DNA from: Massospora cicadina
Lineage: Eukaryota; Entomophthoromycota; Entomophthoromycetes; Entomophthorales; Entomophthoraceae
Assembly: GCA_022478985.1 (NCBI GenBank)
Contig: JAKSZP010007879.1
Coordinates: forward strand, 620,001 to 684,000
Direction of reading: 5' to 3'
Length of the DNA: 64,000 nt
Shown here: positions 46,961-57,345 of the stretch, piece after piece
How the letters are laid out: every line of letters starts with the position of its first letter
How positions within the stretch are numbered: position 1 is the first letter of the stretch
Made by a program: the position numbers and the translations under genes
Notes under the pieces: model-generated
The model's database searches: none
Seen by the model: the letters and a program-made list of their open reading frames with translations, nothing else
Told to the model about the DNA's origin: nothing

Positions 46961-48403
46961 CAGTTTAGGCTTGTAGGGGTGTAAGTCCTGGGGAACATCC
47001 CCTGGGCGTTGATCGGGCCATTTTTCCATTCCTGAGCAAGAAGGCACCAAAGAGGATGGCGGTACCCCTCATTACTCAGGGTAATCTTGCTCACATAGTA
47101 GATGAGCGCTGGGAAACAACCCTTCCACTTCAGATTCCACCCCCAGTACCTACACTACCTCACCAGAACTGTTACTAGGAATCAGTTAAATCTGCGCCAA
47201 GATCATTGAATTGAAATCAATTGGAACTAATTTGAGTTGAAATCTGCCAATGTTATGATCCTAAATGGCTGGAAAGGTATGAAGACTGATTTATTGGCTG
47301 GAATTCCAAACGGTTTTAATTCAATTAACATGCCAATTGAACAATCACCTCCCTACCAAAGTCGTTGGGATCATCCTCACCGCACAGGCAACAGCATTGG
47401 ACAACATTAATGAGGGTTCAAAGTTCCATGTTGACAATTTGGGCGTTGTGACCAATGTGATGCCACTGAATGAACAAATGGCCCAGTGACTGAGCAAGGG
47501 TGGGTTGGGCATCCCGAACCTGTTCCCAATCAAATGGACCCTCCCCTATGTGGGGTGGACTTGGGGGATTCCTGCCGCTTGTCAGGCCAAATGCCATTGC
47601 AACAACTATCAGAAATGTAGCTGAGCCTCAGTTTGAATGTTTGAGGTTGAACTGACAGGGACTCAACCTGTCACCAAATTTTTTGATGTCAGTTCATAGG
47701 AAACTAATCCCTCCATTCATGAATAATTCGCCAGTAGGTCAAAATCAAGGGTCCTGATCCCGGCTTGTCACTACCCCAATCAATTACTATCAAATCAGTT
47801 GCATTGCACTGAGAAAATTGTTGAACAATTTTCTTCCTTTCAGTAAAATTTTGCCCAAAAAAACAATCAATTTTTTTATTGTATTGCTCCTTCTGGCCAC
47901 ATCCCTGATGGTGTTTCCCTGGCGGCCTGTCTATCCATATATTGGATGGGCTCTACCAGTACTTATGGTCAATATGGCCCCATCTGTCATTAATTCGATT
48001 CAGCGAGTCAGATCTTTTTGGCACTATAACCCTGCTATCATGACCTTCCAACAACAGTACACAGGGATCTTGTGGCCTTACATCCATCAACTGCAAGTGA
48101 GAATCTGTCTCCTTGCCTCCCCGGTTGAAATGACCCCATATGCCAATGAACTCATTGAAAATATTTCTGTGATACCACCCCCTGCAGCAAGGCCCCCTGG
48201 GTCTGGGATGGGCACATTGTGGTTCGTTGTTGGGATCATGCTCACTGTTGTTCTCCATCAACAATTTAGTCATTTTGCAATGCCTGGCTCCATATAACAT
48301 CATCCTGTTGGCAATGCCTCTGGCATTTTGGCTTGCTTTTTGGGTGCTTACGCATCCTGACTGGCAGGCCAGTATAAACTTCTTCTACCATTTCTATGAC
48401 AAG
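46961..48403 (+). mobile_element. Region Y, second member of the X/Y family
   Basis: It matches element X at both ends. Left: GCTTGTGTAAGTC in X against GCTTGTAGGGGTGTAAGTC, then GTTGATCGGG in both. Right: ATTCATGACAG against TTTCTATGACAAG. The coding strand gives VDRAIFPFLSKKAPKRM then GNLAHIVDERWETTL (47003-47130), matching GDLGHVVDERWVTAL of X. Next come GIILTAQATALDNINEG (47365-47420) and LPYVGWTWGIPAACQAN (47540-47600). It is less broken and GC-richer than its surroundings. It lies between gag and the polypurine tract of element E, so it could be an insert or a 3'-terminal ORF of E. Confidence 0.5.
47818..48297 (+). CDS. 159-codon open frame in region Y, predicted membrane protein fragment
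   Basis: This is an intact frame from ATG 47818 (MLNNFLPFSKILPKK) to a stop at 48295-48297. It is preceded in other frames by readable Y coding sequence, so the true protein was longer. Hydrophobic segments are at residues 17-35 (NFFIVLLLLATSLMVF), 39-55 (VYPYIGWALPVLMVN) and near the end (GTLWFVVGIMLTVVL). The middle has FWHYNPAIMTFQQQY and a Pro-rich stretch (ISVIPPPAARPPG). After a frameshift the plus strand continues LLAMPLAFWLAFWVLTHP to 48427, matching the end of X. I know no family. An envelope-like or other membrane role is only suggested by the hydrophobic segments and the position before a 3' LTR. Confidence 0.35.
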   Translation: MLNNFLPFSKILPKKTINFFIVLLLLATSLMVFPWRPVYPYIGWALPVLMVNMAPSVINSIQRVRSFWHYNPAIMTFQQQYTGILWPYIHQLQVRICLLASPVEMTPYANELIENISVIPPPAARPPGSGMGTLWFVVGIMLTVVLHQQFSHFAMPGSI

Positions 48404-48413
48404 GGGACTAAGT

Positions 48414-49132
48414 TGGATTTATCTTAATTTAGGTAACCTCAACTTTAGGGTCACAATTCATTATTTACATTTATTGAAGGTAAATTATCTATTAATTCTG
48501 TCAACATCAAGTTGTATTTACTAATTGATGTTTAATAAATATTGAGGCCTAAAAATTATTATAATATTCCTCAAGATGTTTTAAGGGGCCTAATCCCAAA
48601 TCTACTAAGATTATCATATCTTAAAACACTTAGTAATTTCCCATAATAACGCTGAGTTTAAGGTCAAAAAAAACTGGATATATTGCCCTGTTTATGCTCA
48701 ACTAGCCGATGATATTAAAGAATTCCTGAACCAACCTAACACATCTTGATATTAAGACTTTTGTTGTGTTCAGTGTTTAAATCCTTTAGTCTCTCCATCA
48801 AACACCTTATCCCACATATTATGTCTTACTACCTATTTGTTTCCTAATGACAGGTAATTGGAACCAGCTAACTGTGTTACCATTAAATGGTTTCAGTCCA
48901 TCCTTTAATATTGAACCATGATCTACTCCAACAATGAACCTGGACTGTTCAGTCACCTTTTGCATTTTTTAGTTTTTCTTACACCCTCACATGTTGTATT
49001 TGCATATCACTAACATCATAATCTGTTTTCTCGTCTAATACTTTAATATAGTATCCACTCTTTTATTTATATTTTACATACTCTAATTTTTTATAATTAT
49101 AACTCATAACTCTCAGCTTAATCTTAATAACA
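48414..49132 (+). repeat. 3' LTR of element E, also followed by a second leader
   Basis: About 719 bp. It is preceded by a polypurine tract (48399-48413) and followed by TTGGTGGTTGAGAACC (49135-49150), a primer-site candidate. It thus has both a 3'-LTR and a 5'-LTR context. Confidence 0.65.
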
Positions 49133-51762
49133 ATTTGGTGGTTGAGAACCAGGATTGTTAACATAAATGTAGACCTTACTGAAGTGAAAGTGCCAAGCCT
49201 TTGCCTTTCAGAAGCCATTATGATACTAAGTGCCATCCCAAAGAAAGTTAAATTATCCTCTTCAACTATACCCAAACTAATTTTCTAACCTAGGCGTCTC
49301 TGAGTACAAAATAAATTATACTTGGCTTTCATCTACTGCAAAGCTAAAACAGATACTATCAGCACTTTATTCCACTATAAAAGACTTGGATGCACCATTA
49401 ACATACCAGCTAACAAAGGAAACAAGCTTAGTGGGGCCTTGAACTAGAGCAGGCCTGTGAGGAACAGAGAAATTTGCTTGCAGCACTAATCTTCACCTGC
49501 CAGACTTTACCAAGACCTTCAAGTGTTTTAGATGCAAGTAATATTAAGGTCAGACGTATACTCGCCCAATACAATAAAGAAGGGCTATATTATCTCATAG
49601 AATACTATTCCAAATCTTTTAAAAACAGAATAAGAATTACAAAGTCACAAAAAAAAGTGCCTGTCAGTTATCTGAGCAATGAAATAACTTTTAGCCTTTA
49701 TTGTACATAATTCATTTTATAGTTGTGATAGATATTGTATCACTTCATAAGCTATTAAACATGAAATATTTTTAAAAAGACTTGCCAGATGGGCAGTTTT
49801 AACTCAATGGACCTAATTTTGAGATCATCTATGAGGCAGTAAACCATCTTAACGCCAAAGGACTCTCTCAAATACCTGTTTTTCCTTAAAGCACACAAAA
49901 GCTATCAACTGTGTTAGCTGATCAGGCTACCATAAGAATGATGACAGAAAGATACTGATGAAGTGATGTATGTCCTAGATGATATTACAAAGACACCTGA
50001 CGTGTGATAATTAACTTACAAAGAAGGCAAAAAGAAGTGGTACCCTTACATATGACCCAACAATCAAATGAATATAATGAAAGCCCACAAGAATGTTAGG
50101 CTTTATGGTTTTAGAAAAAAACCGGCTAACCTGAAAGACCAGTTTTATTGGGAGTCGATGTCAGATTAAGTTCACAGAGTTGGAGCTATGTGTACCTTGT
50201 GAGAGTTTTTTACCCCTAAAGTGGAGATTCTAATGTCAGAAAACAGCTCTCTTTCGCAACATATCTATAAATGTGATATATGCTCTGCTAACCACCTCTA
50301 GTGGAGTAAGTTAATCATCATAGCAATAGACATAACACTAAAAGAATTAAATCAGAAGGAGTAAAGAGGTGCGCTGAAGAATCTACTGACAAGCTCACAT
50401 ATCTTCAAGCTATAACCAGACATAGATGCTCATAAGTTTTCAGAAAATGATGATTGAAAATATTTCATTTTCAGATATAGCTAGAAAACAAATAAAACTG
50501 ATAGGATTGAGACAACAATTCGCCACTTCTATTAACCTTTATTGAGTGGAAGTTTTAAACGTGTGAATGGAACTCTAGGAGGGCGCTTTAAAGAAGATAA
50601 TTATGAATTAGAAATAAAATTGGACCAGCTATTGCCATCCAATCTACTTCAGAGACTTAGCCTTCACTAATGATAAGTATGTCTCGATTCAATGCTTATA
50701 TGGAAGAGTATTAGTCTTACTCACAATGCTAACTCCAGTGATTACAACAGAACAAAAGAAACTACTTCCAGAAAACTATCAAAAAGAGCTAAATGCCAAG
50801 TTTATCAGAATCCAGCTGGAAGCAAGAACTTTGGATCAACTACTCCCAAGAGCCAAGCAGAGAGTGAGGGATGAAATATACTACCAGAATTTACTATATG
50901 AAGCAAAGTTCTACTCTACTATGTATGAGGAAGCTAGCATAAGAAATGCAAGCCATCTATACTGTCCCTGTAACTATACTGGCTAAGGGAGCAGCTTAAT
51001 ACTCATCAGAGATGATAAAACACTTAGTTGTAAACAAAGTACACACCCTGCACCTTAGGTCATTCCCTCAGTCCATTTTGGAAGGGAAAGTGTCATGAAT
51101 TATACCATAGTTACACTAGAAGTAATTTATCGCCCTCAGGAAGGAACTTCATTACCTATCAACAACATCAAAATTTTAATTAGGACAAGTTGCAGAAAAG
51201 AATTTATAATCCCTTTTATAGACAGTGGCGATAAAAATAGTTTTCAAATTGGTCAAGATGATGTCAACCTAAGATATTTGACACGCAATCACTTTTTACC
51301 TGATGACAACTATGAATTTATGGCTCCTTTTATACCTTTAGTAAAGAGATAACTGCAAATAATTAAGTTTGAGGAAGTATAACTGATACTGATGACGATA
51401 TATGTGCTATAGATGCCATAACTAATAATAATTTACCTAGTCAAACTACCAATGAAAAATCATAAGATCAGGCGAGCAATTAATTATATATTGTTTGAGA
51501 CACTAAATTTAGACGCCTTGGAATGGCGCCAAAACCTGAAAACTGAACACAAAACCCAAACGATTAACAAATCAATTATATGAAGTTGTTTTCTCACCCT
51601 GACCCAGAAGCAGGGATTACATAAGGAGATGGTTAACACCATGGTTCAGGGATGTCCAAAGTGAGACAAAGCTCACATATATTGGAACTTAGCCAAATAA
51701 ATGCCTCAACTAATTCAGAAACTGCTAAGTGCCTCAAAAAAAGTTATTGATGAATTTACAAC
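49133..51762 (+). pseudogene. Leader, gag start and Ty3-like pol fragments after the second E LTR
   Basis: The leader (49133-49310) and gag start (STAKLKQILSALYS, 49337) are homologous to 43831-44100. An RNase H-like phrase, SVLDASNIKVRRILAQ then LIEYYSKSF, lies at 49525-49620. Integrase-like phrases follow: VNGTLGGRFKED near 50560 and LYGRVLVLLTMLTPV near 50695-50735. The next frame (to 50986) reads LPENYQKELNAKF and QRVRDEIYYQNLL, like the linker after the integrase core. A GCPK-DKAHIYW phrase near 51650 resembles the integrase zinc-binding end with a Cys changed to stop. The pieces are out of standard order, so more than one element may be mixed here. Confidence 0.5.
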
Positions 51763-52283
51763 TGCTGGGATAGGGTAGCTGAGGGTAATATTTTCTCCAT
51801 AGCATGCCAAAATGGATGGAATAAAATGCCCTGCTGAGAGTAGACATCAGGGAGAGCTGGGAGTCCTAAACGTAAGAGCCAGTGAACTGCCATGAGCTTG
51901 GCAATTGGTGACGAGGGACCTATTTTATTAAACCGGTGATTGTGACGTTAATGGCCAGAGAGGAGCTTGCTAAACAGAGGCTCTGAAAATAAGTAAGAAT
52001 CAAAAAATGAACTAGAGGTAAAAAAGTAACTTTATTTAGTGAAATGGACAGATATTTATAGGCTGTGTTTTCATCCTAGTTCTTTCAGGGTAACGACGTC
52101 CTCCACCAGCATTATCTTCAGCACCCTGACGTTGATAGGGAGGATTTGATGGCAAACTTTCATTTGACAAGTTGATTAGGTGATGGAAAATAATGCTTTG
52201 TTGAAGTGAGAGGAAATTTCGGAGAGGTATTGGAGGTAGGGAGGTTAGAGTGGGGTTGAGTGGAAGCGGATAAAATCCCAACA
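51763..52283 (-). repeat. 3' LTR of the collagen-Gag Ty3-like element
   Basis: 521 bp, TG start and AACA end on the plus strand. It matches 58197-58716 closely (GATAGGGTAGCTGAGGG, GGTAACGACGTCCTC, GTTGATTAGGTGAT). Confidence 0.92.
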
Positions 52284-52297
52284 ACACCCCCCTCAAG
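52284..52297 (-). other. Polypurine tract
   Basis: The minus strand reads CTTGAGGGGGGTGT immediately before the LTR start TGTTGGG. Confidence 0.8.
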
Positions 52298-52304
52298 ATC
52301 TTGT

Positions 52305-53330
52305 CAAGGGGGATGGTACTTGCGCATAAAACAGCTATGGACGTGACTAACCATAGTTCCAGTATCAGTAGCATCAATAGAGTATTCTGGCCCCCTATGG
52401 TGTATCACCCAATAAGGACCAGACCAACTGTGGCAATCTTGTGGTTTCTACCCTCAGGGCAATGGTGGTAAAACAAGACTAAATCTCCTAAAGAGTGTTC
52501 AGGGAGCATAGGTCGGCGCTCATTGGCTTGAACCCCTTCTCTAAAAAAGGTAGTTTATATAGATTCATTAGCCATAGCTTGGAGATGTATGATCTCATCA
52601 GGTAACCGTCACAGGGTAAGCTCTACATTGCTTAGATTAACTGATTCAAGGATAGGATGAAGGCTGTAAGGCAAGAGCGGCTCTCGCCCATATAGGGCTT
52701 GGAAAGGGGACATCTTTATTACCCTGTGATAGCTAACTCAATAGGCCAATAAGGCGATAGGTATAAAATCATTCCAATGCACAAGGTTTAAAGCGGCTAA
52801 CTTTCTTTAGAATGGAAATTAAGGTACCATTAGCATGCTCTACCACGACATTTTGTGGCGGGGTGATATGGTGTTTGTGAAAAAGTGCTTTATATCTAGC
52901 AAAGAAGTTAATTCCTGGACTATAGAAGAGATAAAATTCATGCATTTGTCCATTAAAAGTACCCGTAGGCAACTGTGATGGAGGAATACTTGTTGGTACA
53001 GGAAGAGGGCAGTAGCTCTAGCAGTAGCATGCAGGACTGAAGTGGCCTCAACCCACTTTGTTAGGTGATCAATGGCAAGGATAATATAGTGATGGCCATA
53101 GACAGCCACAGGTAATGGCCCTACAACATCAATGCTAATAGTATCAAAAGGGGCCCCAGGAGCTACAAGCTCAAATTTAAAACGTGGATTGGACTTGTCT
53201 AGGTAATAGCAGGTTAAGCAAATTTCCAAGAAATTATGAATTGACTCGGCCATATTCTCCCAGTAGCATTTGGTTTTTAGCCACTCAAGGGTCTTCTTTA
53301 TAGCCCCATGCACACACATAGGACAAGGGT
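52305..53330 (-). pseudogene. Integrase of the collagen-Gag Ty3-like element
   Basis: The N-terminal zinc-binding part reads CVHGAIKKTLEWL and CLTCYYLDK (53319-53200). The catalytic core has ISIDVVGPLP (first Asp), LMDKCMNFIS (second Asp, with the usual DNG changed to DKC) and VVVEHANGTL (Glu). Near 52700 is PFQALYGREPLLP. The C-terminal module GPYWVIHHRGPEYS (near 52420-52380) is the GPY/F domain. It continues MVSHVHSCFMRKYHPP to TGA at 52305-52307, a few bases before the polypurine tract. Frame changes near 52840 and 52770 break it. The role would be insertion of cDNA into chromosomal DNA. Confidence 0.85.
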
Positions 53331-53479
53331 TTTATGAGCCCCCATGATGGTTTCAGTACAAAGCAAAGGTTGAAGATACGGCAGAAAAGAGGTGCCAACC
53401 TATTTACCAAAACACCATTGACAACTTTAGTGTTAGCATCCATATTCTTTGGTTAGACTTGAACTTCTGGAGACTCTTG

Positions 53480-55040
53480 AGGCTAAAACCTAGGTTAAGG
53501 GAAAAGCTCAAAAAGTTGATCCTCTTTGGGAATAGCTAAATGTAAAATAGGGAGGCAGGATAACTCATCCGCATTTTGATGGATTGGCATAGGCTCTGTG
53601 AACTATAGAAAAAACATAATTTTGGAGCCTGAGGGCCAGCGAGCTAACCTTCCATCAGGATCTTTTATTTGACAAAACCAACGGAGGGAGGAATGATTAG
53701 TTACAATTGTAAAATGTTTACCATACTTTAAGGGCGGAATTGTTTTATAGCAAGTAAAACTGCCAGGCACTCACATTCATTTAAGAGTAATTACGCTCTG
53801 CCTTGGTTAACGTCTTGCTAAAATAAACAACCAAGTGGTCAGCTTGGTCTTTGTCTAAATGGGAAAGGATAGCGCCTACAGCAGTGTCACTGGCATCAGT
53901 GAAGAGAACAAAAGGTTGCTCAAAATTAGGATTTTATAAAAATGAGAGCTGATGACAAGGCAGTGCGTAGAGAATTGAAGGACTGATGCTGTTCAGGATC
54001 CCAAAAGACGGGCAAATTTTGTGTAGGAGTTTAACTAAGGCCACAGTAAGGTCAGCGAAGTTAGAGATAAACTGGAGGTAGTAGCCCATCATTCCCAAAA
54101 AGACTTGGATGTCTAATAAATTCTTTGGAGTGGGCATGCGTTTGATGGCATAGACCTTGTCTGGGATGGGAAGATAACTTGCCGCTCACCTTGTGTCCTA
54201 TTATCCATTTCTTATTCAAAAAAGTTACATTTAAAAGTTTTAAGTCTCAAAGAGGCCTCCCATAGCTTCTGGAAGACCTGTCAAAGATGATCAAGATGTG
54301 CAGTAAAAGTTTGGGAGAAGATGGTAACATCATCAAGTTATACTAACACACACATGAGTTTAAGCTCCCTGAACAACTGGTTCATAGCTCGTTGGAAGGT
54401 GGCAGGGGCGTTGCATAACCCCTGCGGCATATGCGTGGGCTCAAACAACCCCTCATGGGAGATAAGGGCACACTTGGCACGATCCTCAGCGGAAAGATCA
54501 ATCTTCCAGTAGCTGCTGGCCAAGTTCATTGCAGAAAAATATTGGGAGACATATAAGGATTGCAAGGAGTCATAAATGCAGTGAAAAGGGTAGCTGTCCT
54601 TATGTGTAATAAAATTCAATTGCCGATGGTCCATAACAACATGGTGGTTCCCATCCTTTTTCTTAATCAAAAGGAGAGGGGAGGACCAGGGACAACACGG
54701 TGGGTGATGAAGGCCAGCATCAAGCAATTGCTTTAATTTGAGGTTAACTGGGCTTCTTCAGTTTTTAACTTTTGATAGGGTTGAGAGCAAAAAGGACCAG
54801 CATCTCCGGTATTGACCTGGTGTTGTACGCCTTGCATATGGCCATAATTGTGGGGGCCAGAGGAGAAAATATCCGAATACTCATCAATCAAAGCTTCAGA
54901 AACCGCTTTTTGCTCAGCTGACAGATCAGAACCAATCTGTACGGGCACTGCAGCAATGACAGGGGGCTCCTCTATACCAAAATCACAAAGGGTCCTAATG
55001 CCATGAACATCCATCAATTGGTCATAAGGCAAGAGGCAGA
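53480..55040 (-). pseudogene. Reverse transcriptase and RNase H of the collagen-Gag Ty3-like element
   Basis: RT begins after the protease linker (QKAVSEALIDEYSDIF near 54900). It has PWSSPLLLIKKKDGNH, VMDHRQLNFITHKDSYP, FSAMNLASSYWKI and THMPQGLCNAPATFQRAM (54727-54400). The catalytic box reads V-L-V-stop-L-D-D-V-T-I-F at 54349-54317: the Tyr of YLDD is now TAA. The connection region has FLGMMGYYLQFISNFADL near 54090. RNase H has LFTDASDTAVGAILSHLDK near 53910-53855 and VVYFSKTLTKAE after it. The loss of the catalytic-box Tyr alone would end function. Confidence 0.87.
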
Positions 55041-55201
55041 CATAAGCTATAGGTTGATTCAGCTCAACGACTTTAGGAGACTGGGAGAGGCTGGCTAGAA
55101 GTACAGTGACAGTGCCTTAGTAAGTGGGATCTAAAACCCCTGGACAGGGGAGAGCTTTAAATACAGAGGGGTTAGGTAAACTAGAAATTTTAAGCAAGTG
55201 A

Positions 55202-55760
55202 TCAGGAGGGAAAAACCAACTGAATACCAGAGTCCAACAGGGCTTGGGCCTGCGGAGGTATGGTAATGACTTGGGGAGAATGTAAAGGCATCCACTCCTC
55301 AGCCTCAACCATGGGAAGGGGCAACTTAACTTTGGACCTCAATAACCAATATTCTAAATACTCAAAGGAAGTAGGAGACTTGAGCAGGCACATCCTCAAC
55401 TTCTGCTTCCCTTTTTCCTTAAGAGCAGAAGTTAAAAGTAATGGGACATGATATCCTAATATAGAAATAAAGATATCCTTAAAGTTAATAATAGCAACAT
55501 GTTCCCTGAGGAACCAAGTGCCTAATAGGAGGTCGTGGCTATTATTATCCAGGGCTTTAGCAGGGATAGAGAGCTGTAGGCCAACTATCTTTAGGGGCAA
55601 GTGGGAGTAAGCACCTATAGCTTGAGCATATTTGATAACAACTGTCCCATATTCTAATGGATGATTAAGATCAGGCTTAATCTTTATTTTTCTTATTAGT
55701 CAATAAGAAGTGATGTCAATTGGAGAGCCAGAGTCAACAATAGCAAGAAACTTCACCTTG
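55202..55760 (-). pseudogene. Aspartic protease region of the collagen-Gag Ty3-like element
   Basis: FLAIVDSGSPIDITSY near 55745-55705 carries the catalytic D-S-G-S loop. It is followed in a 132-codon frame by ALDNNSHDLLLGTWFL (near 55540), whose hydrophobic LLLGTWFL resembles the second protease core strand. It then continues HVAIINFKDIFISI. An in-frame stop separates the two halves. Confidence 0.72.
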
Positions 55761-56956
55761 TGGATCACTGCTTCAATACAGGTTACCATCACTCCCCATT
55801 GGGCTGGGATAAAATATATAGCTGCATGGGCCGGCTTAGAAAGAGGTTAAGAAGAAATATTATTAGGTTTATCAACAGATGGCTCAATAGGGGTTTCCTC
55901 AACAGGAGCACTAGGGCCAACAAAGTCATCGGAAAGGGTATGAAGTGATAGTTTATAAAGAAGCAGTAAAGTTGTCAGCATAGGGAGCCTCTCGCCCTAT
56001 GCTGACCCCTCTTTTGGTTTTTCTTTGGCCATTTTCGTCCAACAATGTTGAATGGTGTGATTGCAATGGCCACAGTAGGTGCAGTTGGTAGCTCAAATTT
56101 CCCAGACTCATTGTTGTTCACCACATGAATTCAGGGATGTGAGGCTGGAGCAGAAGCAGGAGCATCAGTAACTACAGAAACGGGAATTTCAAGAAGGGCT
56201 TCTTTAATATCTAAAATAGAAGTAAAGTTTTGGTTTCACTGAAGTCATGTGAAGATGGAGCTGCAGGTTGAACTATAAAGAGAACAAAACGGCAACAACA
56301 GCATCATCAAGTGTGAGGCGATTATTAGTTACCAATGCTTGAGCCTCAGCTTAGAATTGAGCAGCAAACTCTGCGGGGGATTGCCACGTCTTAACTTAAT
56401 ACTCATAAAGGCCTGTTTCTGATTTTCCAAGGTGAGATCACTACCGAATTCTTTGATATGTGAGCCTTAACCTCAGCCCAAGTGCTGCATTGCATGAGGT
56501 GGGGTACCATGATTTCTTTAGCGGATCTACTAAGGCAAGAGGGTAAGTATTTAACTTTTTATTGATCAGGAGCTTCTTCCATTGCGTTCTCAAAAATATA
56601 TAGAAATGAAGCAATATTTCCTTACCCTGGGGTGAACTTGTTTTTAAAGAAGGTTTAAATGTAGTTCCCATGAGAGCCAAAATAACATTAACGCCCACTG
56701 GGCTAATTTGATTAATTTTGGTTAGTTCTGATTTGGATTGAGGCAAAGGTTTTCGATTTAAATCAGCTTGTTGACGTAAATTGTTCAGTTCATCTTGAAG
56801 TGCCCCAATTTGGGAAATTAGGGAGTTGGTAGATGCTTTTTGTTGAAGTTCGTTGTGTAATGATTTTATTTTGACATGTTGATTTTGAATTAAGGATCGG
56901 GCTCATAATTGTCTTGCTCCAACCTAATAAATTTCTCTTTTTGATGAGTTAATTTG

Positions 56957-56972
56957 GCAGTAAGAGAATCTT
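56957..56972. repeat. Target-site duplication of the 27-bp insert, left copy
   Basis: GCAGTAAGAGAATCTT, 16 bp, is repeated exactly at 57000-57015. Confidence 0.85.
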
Positions 56973-56999
56973 TTTTTTAGTACTAGATGGTCCCAACCA
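56973..56999 (-). mobile_element. 27-bp extremely truncated retro-insert
   Basis: It lies between exact 16-bp direct repeats. On the minus strand it reads TGGTTGGGACCATCTAGTAC then T and six A's (56999 to 56973). This is the 3' tail of the family represented at 45812-46390 (GGTTGGGCACCACTAGTACT plus A's). It is best explained as target-primed insertion that aborted after about 20 bp of element. Confidence 0.75.
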
Positions 57000-57015
57000 G
57001 CAGTAAGAGAATCTT
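57000..57015. repeat. Target-site duplication of the 27-bp insert, right copy
   Basis: Exact partner of 56957-56972. Confidence 0.85.
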
Positions 57016-57219
57016 AATGATGGTAAGTGCTGTCTAACCTTTCTTAATTGCATTGAAAGTAAGGTCTGTATCAATAGTTTATCTAAAGAAATATAGCCAA
57101 CAGCTTTGAGCAATATTTTTTAATGTCTTGTTTGAGAACAAGAAGGCGGCTGTTTAAGGAAGGATCCTATAGAAGGGAAGGTAAATACACAATCAGACCA
57201 GGAGGGCCAGGGGGCTAAG

Positions 57220-57345
57220 AGGACCAGGATGCCCATAGCCAGGGGGGCCAGTTGGCCCAGGGGGCCCTTCACCTCCATCATGACCAGGAGGCCCCATCAC
57301 CCCTGTGGGGCCAGCTGCTCCCCGCTCCCTGGGGGGCCTGGGGGA
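57220..57345 (-). other. Collagen-like Gly-X-Y triplet segment within Gag
   Basis: The minus strand gives GPVGPPGPPG and, after one frameshift, GAAGPTGVMGPPGHDGGEG then PPGPTGPPGYG. This is about 12 to 14 triplets with Gly in every third position and frequent Pro in X and Y. It sits between the N-terminal part of Gag and the helical segment. The high GC content is unlike its neighbours. Confidence 0.75.

Larger units (their letters stand above)
43114..49132 (+). mobile_element. LTR retrotransposon E
   Basis: Direct repeats at 43114-43830 and 48414-49132 share long blocks (ATATTGCCCTGTTTA, ACCATTAAATGGTTTCAGTC, CTACTCCAACAATGAACC). The right copy is preceded by ACAAGGGGACTAAG, a polypurine tract, so it is a 3' LTR. 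The interior has gag at 44036-44960, a short retro-insert at 45812-46390 and region Y at 46961-48403. No pol is recognisable. The right LTR is also followed by a second copy of the element's leader and gag start, so two elements seem to share it in tandem. Confidence 0.65.

Noticed and set aside
51197..51262. A D-S-G triplet (FIDSGDKNSF) that could be an aspartic protease
   Set aside because: It follows integrase-like sequence and lacks the hydrophobic residues normally after the triplet. Position and context do not fit.
52036..52377. A frame running from pol through the polypurine tract into the 3' LTR
   Set aside because: The neighbouring frame carries the GPY module and ends at TGA 52305-52307, just before the tract. 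The read-through frame is fortuitous.
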